This document shows positions 1-7,991 of a stretch of DNA of 64,000 nt, piece by piece. The position numbers were made by a program, and so were the translations under genes. Position 1 is the stretch's first letter, and each line of letters opens with the position of its first letter. Source of the DNA: an uncultured beta proteobacterium (GTDB lineage Bacteria > Pseudomonadota > Gammaproteobacteria > Burkholderiales > SG8-41); NCBI GenBank assembly GCA_903889565.1, contig CAISYC010000005.1:62001-126000 (forward strand). The letters are read 5' to 3'. The notes under the pieces are model-generated. The model saw nothing but the letters and a program-made list of their open reading frames with translations, was not told where the DNA came from and made no database searches.

Positions 1-2
1 CG

Positions 3-389
3 TGGACCAATGCCAAGGGCGTGATCATCGCCTACAACGTGGGCGAACTGCACGACCCCACCGCCAACCTGACCAAACAAACGCTGCTGACCGAAAAAGG
101 CGAGATGGTCAACGGCCGCACCGAAACGCCGAACACGCATGACGCACTGACCGGTTCGGACTGGTACGGCCGCGCCTATCCGGCGGGCGCCGACATGACC
201 TGCGGCAATTACACCAAAAGCGGCAGCGAAGGCGCGATCCAGATGGGTCACACTGATCGCACGGGTCTGACGGAAGACAATCTCGCGCGCTCGTGGAATT
301 CGTCGCATGCATCGCGCGGCGGTTGCAGTCAGGATGCGCTGAAGGGCACCGGCGGCGCCGGGCTCTTCTACTGTTTCGCCGCCAAATAA
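3..389 (+). CDS. C-terminal fragment of a lectin-like secreted protein (partial)
   Basis: The frame is open from the left edge and ends at TAA after about 128 codons, so the start lies outside the window. The piece is rich in Trp, Asn, Gly and Ser and has three Cys (in MTCGNY, GGCSQ and FYCFA), with short motifs GHTDR and SWNSSH. This resembles the C-terminal lectin-like domain that ends many bacterial surface proteins, where the cysteines form disulfides outside the cytoplasm. That family call is from general resemblance only. A strong terminator follows directly, so this is the last gene of its transcript. The ligand cannot be predicted. Confidence 0.5.
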   Translation, partial: WTNAKGVIIAYNVGELHDPTANLTKQTLLTEKGEMVNGRTETPNTHDALTGSDWYGRAYPAGADMTCGNYTKSGSEGAIQMGHTDRTGLTEDNLARSWNSSHASRGGCSQDALKGTGGAGLFYCFAAK

Positions 390-414
390 CCGCAGATCAG
401 GCGGTCGCTCTGCG

Positions 415-446
415 AAAGCGCGCGCCGCAGGGCGCGCGCTTTTTTT
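415..446. terminator. Strong rho-independent terminator
   Basis: A 12-bp GC-rich stem (AAAGCGCGCGCC pairing with GGCGCGCGCTTT) closes a GCAG loop and runs into a T tract on the plus strand. It ends the lectin-like gene. It sits 4 bases from the stop of the minus-strand pilin gene, so it probably serves both directions. Confidence 0.9.
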
Positions 447-449
447 CGC

Positions 450-950
450 CTACTGCGCCGCCTTGATATGCGCGCGGCAATTGAACGGCAGAAACGTGTC
501 CGGAATATTGGTGTTGTTCACGCCCTGCACCGTCATCTGATTGGGCGCCTCGGCGGTGCCGCAGACCCAGGTCACCGGCACCACCGGCGCATCGAGCACC
601 ACCGCCGGCCGCAGCGTCAGCACCTTGCCCTTGATGATGCCGTTGGCGTTGTTGCCGAAGGTGATGTTGATTGCGCCATTGGCGATCGCGACCGAGCTGA
701 TCTGGTTATTGACGATTTTTTCCGGCGGCGGCAGCAGCGCCTCGGTGTTGTCCTTGGGAAAAGCCTGCGCCACCGCCCACATCGCCGCCACCGGTTGTTT
801 GGCAATGTCCGCCAGCGGCAGCGTCGCCTTGATTTCATTGCGCACGATGGAATCCTGGAAATTCGGCGCCGCCAGCAGCGCGAGAATAGCAATGATGGCG
901 ACCACCACCATCAGTTCCAGCATCGAAAAACCGCCGCTGCGCGCTTGCAT
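450..950 (-). CDS. Type IV pilin-like / pseudopilin protein
   Basis: About 166 aa. It begins with a class-III prepilin leader: MQARSGG, then F-S-M-L-E, the peptidase recognition site with Gly at -1 and Glu at +5, followed by the hydrophobic helix LMVVVAIIAILALLAAP used for pilus assembly and membrane anchoring. The globular part has two Cys (VTWVCGT and PFNCRAH near the end) that could form the usual C-terminal disulfide loop. The start at 950 is chosen because GGAG stands 7 bases upstream. In-frame ATGs at 965-971 are possible but have no ribosome-binding site. Expected at the cell surface as a major or minor pilin. It lies alone, so its machine (T4P or T2SS) cannot be named. Confidence 0.8.
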   Translation of the reverse strand: MQARSGGFSMLELMVVVAIIAILALLAAPNFQDSIVRNEIKATLPLADIAKQPVAAMWAVAQAFPKDNTEALLPPPEKIVNNQISSVAIANGAINITFGNNANGIIKGKVLTLRPAVVLDAPVVPVTWVCGTAEAPNQMTVQGVNNTNIPDTFLPFNCRAHIKAAQ

Positions 951-1054
951 TGCCTGACTCCGCATCATCATCACGCCGCGATCATAGCCGAAGCGTGGCA
1001 GTATCGCGAAATCGTGCAAAATCACCGTTTCGAAAACAGCATTCCGAACTGACG

Positions 1055-2044
1055 ATGAAACTTTCGCTCCGGACAAACGCCGGCCACGCGCTGCTGGCCG
1101 TCACGCTCGCTGCGGCGACACCGTCGATCGCGCAGCAGGACGCCGCGTCGTTTCCGCAACGTCCGCTGCGCATGGTGGTCGGCTTCACGCCGGGCGGACA
1201 ACCCGACATCACCGCGCGCATGCTGGCGCCGAAATTGTACGAGGCGCTGCACCAGCAGGTGATCGTCGATAATCGCCCCGGCGCCGGCGGCGTGCTCGCG
1301 GCGAAAATTGTCGCCGACGCCGGCGCCGACGGCCATACACTCCTGTTCGTCTCGTCCTCGCACGTGGCGATTCCGGCGGTGCACGCGAAGCTCCCGTACG
1401 ACACGATCCGCGACTTCGCCGGCATCACGCTGACTTCGACCGCCTGTTATGTGCTGGTGGTGCCGGCAACCGCCGGTGTCAAAACAGCGCAGGAACTGAT
1501 CGCGCTGGCGAAGGCAAAACCGGGCCAGCTCAACTACGGTTCCGGCGGCACCGGCAGCGGCGCGCACTTCGCCGCCGAAATGTTCCGCTACAGCGCCGGC
1601 ATTGATGCCGTGCACGTGCCCTATCGCGGCATCCCGGAGGCACTGACCGATCTGATCAGCGGCCGCCTGCAGTTTTTCCTGTCGCCGCTGGCGAGCGCGG
1701 TATCCCTGGTGCACGACAGCAAGCTGCGCGCGCTTGCGGTCACCGCGAAAAAGCGCGTTGCCGTTTACGCCGACGTGCCCACGCTCGCCGAGTCGGCGCT
1801 GCCGGGTTACGAATGGAATTCGTGGTCGGGCTTGCTGGCGCCGGCGAAAACGCCGCGCCCGGTGATCGATAAACTGAACCGCGAAATCACGCAAGTACTC
1901 GCGCAGCCGGCAATTCAACAACGCCTGTTGGCGATGGGCGCCGAAGCGGCGCCGACAACGCCGGCGGAATTCGACAAATTGATCGCCGAACAGGTCGCGC
2001 TTACCATGAAGCTCGCGCGCGCAGCCGGTATCAAACCTGAATAG
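1055..2044 (+). CDS. Tripartite tricarboxylate transporter substrate-binding protein (Bug family)
   Basis: About 329 aa. A signal peptide (MKLSLRTNAGHALLAVTLAAATPSIAQ) is followed by the Bug fold landmarks: RMVVGFTPGGQPDITARML at the mature N-terminus, DNRPGAGG, and the HVPYRGIPEAL strand that lines the pocket. Bug proteins are periplasmic receptors for carboxylates or other small anions. They feed TctAB-type permeases or act as sensors. No tctA or tctB lies nearby, so ligand and permease are unknown. The first ATG after the upstream pilin leader region is at 1055, and the signal peptide fixes it. An ORF extension to 950 is an artefact. Confidence 0.9.
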   Translation: MKLSLRTNAGHALLAVTLAAATPSIAQQDAASFPQRPLRMVVGFTPGGQPDITARMLAPKLYEALHQQVIVDNRPGAGGVLAAKIVADAGADGHTLLFVSSSHVAIPAVHAKLPYDTIRDFAGITLTSTACYVLVVPATAGVKTAQELIALAKAKPGQLNYGSGGTGSGAHFAAEMFRYSAGIDAVHVPYRGIPEALTDLISGRLQFFLSPLASAVSLVHDSKLRALAVTAKKRVAVYADVPTLAESALPGYEWNSWSGLLAPAKTPRPVIDKLNREITQVLAQPAIQQRLLAMGAEAAPTTPAEFDKLIAEQVALTMKLARAAGIKPE

Positions 2045-2047
2045 CAG

Positions 2048-2875
2048 CTACAGCATTTCCAGCGACCGCGGCCCCTGCGGCGGCGCAAACAGACGATCAA
2101 GTTCTGCGCGCTGTGCCGCGGTCAGCCGGATTTCGCGCGCAGCGGCGTTTTCGCGCACGCGCGCGCGGTCGCCGCTTTTCGGAATCACCATCACGTCCTT
2201 GTTTTCGAGCAGCCAGGCCAGCGCGACCTGCGCCGGCGTCATGCCGTGATTTTTGGCGAAGTCCTTCAGCGCCGAGTTCCTGAGCAGGCGCGCCTGCTCG
2301 AGCGGCGAGTAAGCCATCAGCGGAATTTTTTTCTCGCGCAACCACGGCAGCAGATCCCATTCGATGCCGCGACGCGTCAGGTTGTAGAGCAGCTGATTGG
2401 TCGCGGTCGCCGCGCCGCCCGCGCCGTGCCACCATTCCTGCAGATCGGATAAATCGAGATTGCTGACGCCGTAGTGGCGGATTTTGCCGGCGCGCCTGAG
2501 CGCGACGAAGGCTTCGAGCGTTTCCGCGAACGGCACGCTGCCGCGCCAGTGCAGCAGGTAGAGATCGATGCGGTCGGTCTTGAGGCGCCGCAGACTCGCC
2601 TCGCAGGCCGCCAGCGTGCCGCGCTTCGAGGCGTTGTTCGGCAGCACCTTGCTGACGATGAAAACGCCGTCGCGCCGCCCGGCGATCGCTTCGCCGACCA
2701 CTGTTTCGGCCCGCCCGTCGCCGTACATCTCCGCGGTGTCGATCAGCGTGAGGCCGAGGTCGATGCCGTACCTCAACGCGTCGATTTCGGCGGCGCGATT
2801 CGCTGCGTCATCGCCGATGTTCCAGGTGCCCTGCCCCAGCGCCGGCACGCCTTCGCCGTCTGGCAATTCAACCAT
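2048..2875 (-). CDS. Aldo/keto reductase
   Basis: 275 aa, a cytosolic NADPH-dependent carbonyl reductase with the full AKR catalytic tetrad visible: Asp46 and Tyr51 in IDTAEMYG, Lys76 in IVSKVLP, His109 in LYLLHW. The GVSNL segment and the late VIPKSG segment (NADPH phosphate binding) are also present. Length and order are normal for the short AKR family found in many proteobacteria. The substrate cannot be predicted. It is convergent with the preceding Bug gene, with only 3 bases between the stops. Confidence 0.9.
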   Translation of the reverse strand: MVELPDGEGVPALGQGTWNIGDDAANRAAEIDALRYGIDLGLTLIDTAEMYGDGRAETVVGEAIAGRRDGVFIVSKVLPNNASKRGTLAACEASLRRLKTDRIDLYLLHWRGSVPFAETLEAFVALRRAGKIRHYGVSNLDLSDLQEWWHGAGGAATATNQLLYNLTRRGIEWDLLPWLREKKIPLMAYSPLEQARLLRNSALKDFAKNHGMTPAQVALAWLLENKDVMVIPKSGDRARVRENAAAREIRLTAAQRAELDRLFAPPQGPRSLEML

Positions 2876-3120
2876 TGCGCCTCCGTCTGCTCAGACCGAC
2901 AGCGGGCGCAGCACAATCGCGCCGCGGTGGCCCTATTATGCCCGCCGCCGTCGCCGCTGCCATAACCCGCCATCACCGGCGGATAAATACCTTTGCATAC
3001 AACGGCAGAAATCTTATTTCGGGCCGACGGCGCAGGCGGCTCGACCATTGCTTACTGTATACCGGCACGGGCGCGCATTCAGCGCAACATGACGCCCGCT
3101 ACAACTATTAGGAGATTCGG

Positions 3121-3532
3121 ATGAAGCGTATCCAACGGGGCTTTACCCTGATCGAATTGATGATCGTGGTGGCGATCATCGGCATTCTGGCAGCAGTCGC
3201 GCTGCCGGCATATCAGGACCATTCGTGCACGCGTATCTGAACTGGTGCTGGCGGCGAGCGGATTCAAAACCACCGTCGCTGAAAAGTCGACCACCGATGC
3301 CACGCTTGGCAGCGCAGGCGTTGGCCTGACGGTCACCACGGCGGGTCGTATTACCGGGGGCAGCGTATCCAACCAGGGCGTGATCACGATCTCGGGATCG
3401 AGCACCTCGATCGGCACCGCAGTTTCCATCGTGCTGACGCCTTCTCTCGGCGGCGGTCGCGTCGGCTGGGCCTGCAGCACCAACGGCGACACGACGCAGT
3501 GGAAATACGTGCCGGCTGAATGCCGTCACTGA
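3121..3532 (+). pseudogene. pilA: Type IV pilin PilA with a frameshift after the N-terminal helix
   Basis: An ATG with GGAG 6 bases upstream opens a textbook pilin: MKRIQRG, then [26 protein letters not shown]. After QD at about 3219 the frame breaks and the next in-frame codon is a TGA at 3238. In the shifted frame the text continues as [13 protein letters not shown] and on to a normal pilin C-terminus with the disulfide pair WAC...AEC, ending at 3532. Pilins of this type usually read AYQDYT here, so about five bases (enough for Tyr and Thr) appear to be missing. Either the gene is broken or the base calls are wrong. Promoter-side and terminator signals are intact, which favours a recent event or a sequence error. 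Confidence 0.8.
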
Positions 3533-3566
3533 TTTTTCGCCGGCTCCGGCTGGCGCAAGCTCGATC

Positions 3567-3597
3567 AAAAGCCCCTCGCAAGAGTGGCTTTTTTTGT
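3567..3597 (+). terminator. Rho-independent terminator of the pilin gene
   Basis: AAAAGCC pairs with GGCTTTT, with an inner CTC/GAG stem and a GCAA loop, and runs into seven T residues. It lies about 35 bases after the pilin stop codon. Confidence 0.8.
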
Positions 3598-3606
3598 TCA
3601 CACCGG

Positions 3607-4482
3607 CTAAGTCATGGCGTCTTCGTCAGCCGGATCATAGACGCGCATTTCAACGTTGACGTTGCCGGGCGATCTGGCGCGCATGACCAGCCTGCCGCAA
3701 TACGCCATGGCGTCATCCGCGGTGACCGCCGGCGTCAGAAAAATTCCGGCGCCGATGGATACCGCGATCGGCCAGTCCTGTTTGTTGATCAGACGGTCGA
3801 GATTTTTTTCCAGCCGGTCGAGCGCCGCCTTCACGTCGGCGGTGGGAAACTGCGAATAGACGATGCAGAACTGACTGCCCCAGGGACGGGCAGCGAGATC
3901 CGTCAGTGAAGCTGCGCCGCGGACGACGGCGGCAATGCTCTTGATCACCAGATCACCGGCCTCCCGACCCAACGCCTCGTTGACGACCCGCACATGCAGG
4001 CAGCGGATGCAGACGAGGGCGAACGGCAGGCCGTCGCGCCTTTGCCGCGCGATTTCATAGCCGACTCTTTCGTAGAGCGATTCTTCGTTGGCGAGCCCGG
4101 TCAGCAAATCGATGCGCGCGATCGCGCGTTCGCGCAGATAGGCCGCGCGGCATTTCGCGATGATGGCCCCGACGCACAGATATCCGAACAGGATGTTGGC
4201 GTCCGCAAAATAAAAATAGAAGGATTCCTTGTAAACGCTGCCCATCAGCAGGCTGACCGTGATCTGCGCCGCGCTGCACAGGATCGCATAGCCCACGCCC
4301 CAGGCCTGCCCGCCGGTCCAGCCGGCAAGCAAAATCACCATCAGGTAAAAGGCGCTCAGATTGAGCTGATAGGGCGTCACGTAATCGGCGGTTACGACCA
4401 GGCCGAGCGCCAGCGGCAGCACCACGAGCTCAAGCAGCAGCAAACGCCTTCTGTCGGCGGCCACGCCGATTAAATCAAACAT
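3607..4482 (-). CDS. Membrane protein with degenerate GGDEF domain
   Basis: About 291 aa. Residues ~12-110 hold four to five hydrophobic membrane segments (a MASE-like sensor region). A helical linker follows, then a GGDEF-type fold beginning at RIDLLTGLANEESLYERV. The signature loop reads WGSQF (residues 201-205) instead of GGDEF and the metal-binding acidic pair is absent, so diguanylate cyclase activity is not expected. It may bind c-di-GMP or GTP, or act as a partner. The start at 4482 follows GGGAGG. It is transcribed towards the pilin terminator and could modulate pili, but that is inference. Confidence 0.75.
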   Translation of the reverse strand: MFDLIGVAADRRRLLLLELVVLPLALGLVVTADYVTPYQLNLSAFYLMVILLAGWTGGQAWGVGYAILCSAAQITVSLLMGSVYKESFYFYFADANILFGYLCVGAIIAKCRAAYLRERAIARIDLLTGLANEESLYERVGYEIARQRRDGLPFALVCIRCLHVRVVNEALGREAGDLVIKSIAAVVRGAASLTDLAARPWGSQFCIVYSQFPTADVKAALDRLEKNLDRLINKQDWPIAVSIGAGIFLTPAVTADDAMAYCGRLVMRARSPGNVNVEMRVYDPADEDAMT

Positions 4483-4683
4483 GCCAACCCCTCCCGAATG
4501 CGAGCCGCGTTGCGTCAGCAATACGCAATCTTTTTATGCCACGCGGCAATTTATAACACCGCGTTTGCCGTTTTGCATGCCTTTTCGCGCGCGCGATTCG
4601 GCGCCGGCGTTCTCGCAGTGCCGGTTGGCGACGTATACTGTTACGCAAACGGCCGGACCACCGGCGCGCGACGGAGGAACCCG

Positions 4684-5649
4684 ATGAATCGCATCATTTG
4701 TATTGGCGCGGCAGCGCTGCTGCTGGCCGGCCGCGCGGCCGGCGTGTCAGCGCAGGAGTATCCATCGCGGCCGATCCGCATGCTGTGCCCGATCGCGGCC
4801 GGCGGCGGGCTCGACGTCATTGCGCGCGCCATCGCGCCGGGCATGTCGGACAATCTCAAAACCTCGGTGGTGGTCGATAACCGTCCGGGCGCCAGCGGCG
4901 CCATCGCGATGGAAGTGACCGCGCATGCGGCGCCCGACGGCTACACGCTCGTCATCATGAGCGTGACGGCGCTGATCTACCCTGAACTCAACAAGACCCC
5001 GTATGACCTCACGCGTGATTTCGCGCCGGTGACGCAGATTTCGGCCTCGCCCTATGTGCTGGCGGTGTATCCGTCCTTGCCGGTCAACAGCGTGGCCGAA
5101 TTCATCGCCTATGCAAAAGCCAACCCGGGAAAGCTTGCTTACGCCTCGTCGGGCATCGCATCGCTGCAACAACTGGCCAGCGAATTGTTTTCCTCGATGA
5201 CCGGCGTCAAGCTCGTGCACGTCCCCTACAAGGGCGTGGGCAGCGCATTTCCCGATCTGATCGCCGGCCGCACGCAACTGACGATTTCAAGCACCGCCTC
5301 GCTGGCCGGCCTGTTCCGCTCGAAATATCTGCGCCCGCTCGCCGTCACCACCGCGCAACGCACGCCGATGATGCCGGAGGTGCCGACCATGATCGAATCC
5401 GGCGTGCCCGGCTTCGTCGTCACCCAGTGGCACGGCCTGCTGGCGCCGGCCGGCACGCCGAAGCCGGTGATCGAACGCATTCAGCGCAGCGTTGCCACGG
5501 TGCTCAAGGGCGGCGACGTGCTCGCCCGGCTCGCCGCCGACGGCACCGACGCGGTGGGCAGCACGCCGGCGCAATTCGCCGCGCACATGCAGGCCGAACG
5601 CGCGAAGTGGATCAAGGCGATCAGGGACGCCGGCATCACCATTCAATAG
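4684..5649 (+). CDS. Bug-family periplasmic substrate-binding protein
   Basis: 321 aa, with GGAGG 6 bases before the ATG and a clear signal peptide ending at VSAQ. Mature N-terminus EYPSRPIRMLCPIAAGGGLDVIARAI, then VVDNRPGASG and APDGYTLV, and HVPYKGVGSAFPDLIAGR. Unusual for the family is a Cys in the first beta-strand (LCPIAAGGG in place of VVPFPAGGG). No transporter membrane subunit is adjacent. The gene is convergent with the ModA-like gene downstream. Confidence 0.9.
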   Translation: MNRIICIGAAALLLAGRAAGVSAQEYPSRPIRMLCPIAAGGGLDVIARAIAPGMSDNLKTSVVVDNRPGASGAIAMEVTAHAAPDGYTLVIMSVTALIYPELNKTPYDLTRDFAPVTQISASPYVLAVYPSLPVNSVAEFIAYAKANPGKLAYASSGIASLQQLASELFSSMTGVKLVHVPYKGVGSAFPDLIAGRTQLTISSTASLAGLFRSKYLRPLAVTTAQRTPMMPEVPTMIESGVPGFVVTQWHGLLAPAGTPKPVIERIQRSVATVLKGGDVLARLAADGTDAVGSTPAQFAAHMQAERAKWIKAIRDAGITIQ

Positions 5650-5684
5650 AACGCGCCCGCGTCGGGCCGGCAGTTTACCGAGCC

Positions 5685-6359
5685 TTAAGCCGGCTCCATA
5701 CCGGATTGTTTGATCACCGCGTGCCCCTGCTTCGCCGTCAGATGTTTGACCAGCGCGCGCGCCGCCTCGGCGTGCGGCGCATTGACATGCACCCCTGCCG
5801 AGAACACCGTGATGCGCTGGATGTCGGCCGAGAGCGGACCGACGATATCGATGCCCGCCACCGGCAGCAACTCACTCATCTGCTGAAAACCGAGTTCGGC
5901 CTCACCGCGCGCAACCACCGCGCCGGCCGGTTCGCCTTTGACTACCACCAGCTTGGATTTGATTTGATCGGCAATGCCCATTTTTTCGAACAGGCCGGCG
6001 AGATAAATGCCACTGGGGCCGGTCGAGTAGCACACTGATTTCGCTGCCAGCAATGCACGCTTCAAGGCTTCGGCCGAACTGATGTCGGGTTTTGGCGCGC
6101 CCGCGCGCACGCCGACGGCAACGCCGGATTTGGCGAGATCGGTGCGGCCGGCGAGTTTGCCGGATTTGATCAGTTCATCGATCGCCGCCGCCGACATGAT
6201 GACGAGATCGACCACCTCGCCGCCCTTCAGGCGGCTCATCATGTCCACACTCGGCGTCCATAAGGTGGTGACCTTGTGTCCGCTCGCGCGCTCGAATGCG
6301 GGCAACAGCGCTTCGTAGGCTTCCTTGAATGCCGCCGATTGCATGACCTTGAGTTCCAT
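5685..6359 (-). CDS. ModA-like extracellular solute-binding protein without signal peptide
   Basis: 224 aa, similar in layout to molybdate/sulfate-type binding proteins (type 2 periplasmic fold): LKVMQSAAFKEAYEALLPAFERASGHKV, GEVVDLVIMSAAAIDEL, YSTGPSGIYLAGLFEKMGI, GEAELGFQQMSELL. A TAA stands two codons before the ATG, so no signal peptide is encoded upstream. The protein as read would stay in the cytoplasm, which is odd for this family. A relative with a signal peptide is at 60944-61699. No ABC permease or ATPase genes are near. Ligand unknown; an oxyanion is only a family-based guess. Confidence 0.75.
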   Translation of the reverse strand: MELKVMQSAAFKEAYEALLPAFERASGHKVTTLWTPSVDMMSRLKGGEVVDLVIMSAAAIDELIKSGKLAGRTDLAKSGVAVGVRAGAPKPDISSAEALKRALLAAKSVCYSTGPSGIYLAGLFEKMGIADQIKSKLVVVKGEPAGAVVARGEAELGFQQMSELLPVAGIDIVGPLSADIQRITVFSAGVHVNAPHAEAARALVKHLTAKQGHAVIKQSGMEPA

Positions 6360-6471
6360 CCGGACTTACTCCATTTGAAATTGTGCAAGTGTAGCACCGG
6401 CCCGCCGCCGCTCTACTCGCCAGCACTCCGGGCGCTGGCGTAAACTCGCAGCCTCCAATCTCGGAAACGCC

Positions 6472-7836
6472 ATGACCACACTCGCCGCAAACCTCGCCGC
6501 CTGGACGGCCTCGCTGCAATACGAAGACCTGCCGCCCGAGGTCATACATCAGGCCAAACGCTTGATGGTCGATACGCTGGGCTGCGCGCTCGGCGGCTAC
6601 CACAGCGAACCGGTGCGCATCGCCTGCGAATACGCCGCCACGGTCACCAGCACGCAGCCGGCGACCATCCTGTGCAGCGGCGAAAAAACGAGCGCCGATC
6701 TGGCGGCATTCGCCAACGGCTCGATGATCCGTTATCTCGATTTCAACGACGGCTATACCGGCCGCGAAGCGGGTCACCCGTCCGACAGCATCGCCGCGTT
6801 ATTGTCGGCGGCGGAAATCGGCGGCGCGAACGGGCGCGAATTGATTGTCGCCATCGTCATCGCATACGAAATGTTCTGCCGCATGTGCGACACCATCAAC
6901 TTCAAACCGATGGGTTTCGACCACGTCACCATTGGCGCGATGGCGAGCGTGCTCGGTGTGGCGCGCCTCTTAAAACTGCCGGTGGAGAAAACTGCCCATG
7001 CGTTGAATCTCACGGTGGCGGCCAACGTCGCGCTGTATCAGACACGCATCGGCAACGTCTCGATGTGGAAAGGCTGCGCCTATGCCAATTCAAGCCGCAA
7101 TGCCCTGTTCGCGGCGCAAATGGCCCAGCGCGGCATGACCGGTCCCTCGCCGGTGTTCGAAGGCCGCGGCGGTTATTTCAAAGCCGTCACGCACGGACCG
7201 GTCGAACTCGCGCCCTTCGGCGGCAAAGGGCAATCGTTCCGCATCATGGATTGCCTGATCAAGCGTTATCCGCTCGGCCAGTATTCGCAGTCGGTGGTGC
7301 AGGCGGCACTCGAAGCGCGCGCCGTCGTCAGGGATGTCAGCGAGATCGAATCGATCGACGTGCGCACGCTGCATACCGCGATCGAAATGATGGCCGGCGA
7401 CCCCGACAAATGGCGCCCCGCCAACCGCGAAACGGCCGATCACAGCATGCCCTACACCGCGGGCGTCGCCCTCAAGTACGGCCGCATCGACGTCAAATAC
7501 TTCGACGATCCTTATCTGCATGACCCCGTATTGCTGGAGCTGGTGAGCCGGATCAAATGCGGCGAATCGGATGAGGCGAACAAACGCGAACCCGAAGCGA
7601 TGCTGTGCGACCTGACGATGACATTGCGCAACGGCGAGCGCAAAGACATCCGGGTCGAACACCACCGCGGACACCCGCGCAATCCGATGCCGGACGCCGA
7701 ACTCGAAGAAAAATTCCGCGAGTTGGCGGGCGATCAACTGCCCACGGCACAATGCGATGCGCTGCTCTCGCGGCTGTGGCAGCTCGACGCATTGAAGAAC
7801 ATGGGCGAGTTGTTTGCGCTGACGAAATTCAAGTAG
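6472..7836 (+). CDS. MmgE/PrpD family protein
   Basis: 454 aa, full length for the MmgE/PrpD fold (2-methylcitrate dehydratase, cis-aconitate decarboxylase and relatives). Family landmarks are the N-terminal helical part with RLMVDTLGCALGGY, NGSMIRYLDFNDGYTG, GHPSDSIAALL, and the C-terminal ADHSMPYTAGVAL (with the conserved His) and DPYLHDPVLL. It is cytosolic, with no signal peptide. It is a close relative of the Tat-tagged copy at 18479-19996, more so than of the copy at 28985-30424. No other 2-methylcitrate-cycle gene is adjacent, so a prpD role is not supported. A hydratase or lyase of a hydroxy acid is the likely class. Confidence 0.85.
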   Translation: MTTLAANLAAWTASLQYEDLPPEVIHQAKRLMVDTLGCALGGYHSEPVRIACEYAATVTSTQPATILCSGEKTSADLAAFANGSMIRYLDFNDGYTGREAGHPSDSIAALLSAAEIGGANGRELIVAIVIAYEMFCRMCDTINFKPMGFDHVTIGAMASVLGVARLLKLPVEKTAHALNLTVAANVALYQTRIGNVSMWKGCAYANSSRNALFAAQMAQRGMTGPSPVFEGRGGYFKAVTHGPVELAPFGGKGQSFRIMDCLIKRYPLGQYSQSVVQAALEARAVVRDVSEIESIDVRTLHTAIEMMAGDPDKWRPANRETADHSMPYTAGVALKYGRIDVKYFDDPYLHDPVLLELVSRIKCGESDEANKREPEAMLCDLTMTLRNGERKDIRVEHHRGHPRNPMPDAELEEKFRELAGDQLPTAQCDALLSRLWQLDALKNMGELFALTKFK

Positions 7837-7953
7837 TCGAGCAAGCGCTCCACATCGCGCTATCTCTCGGGTGATATTGGACGGTTCGCTCGCCCCTCGC
7901 CGGAGAGGGACAGGGTGAGGGATAATGAGATATCGGTTACCTCCCGCCTCAAT

Positions 7954-7967
7954 CCCCCCTCAGGGGG
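7954..7967. terminator. Short hairpin between convergent genes
   Basis: CCCCC-TCA-GGGGG lies in the 155-base gap between the stops of the MmgE/PrpD and acyl-CoA dehydrogenase genes. There is no T tract, so this is only a possible bidirectional terminator. The flanking text is the kind of GC-rich intergenic filler that recurs in this window. Confidence 0.4.
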
Positions 7968-7991
7968 AGGAAGCAAAATGATGCTGCTATA

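Noticed and set aside
3238-3240. TGA in the pilin gene as a fourth selenocysteine codon
   Set aside because: Reading through gives unrelated sequence and another stop soon after. The pilin text continues in a different frame, so this is a frameshift.
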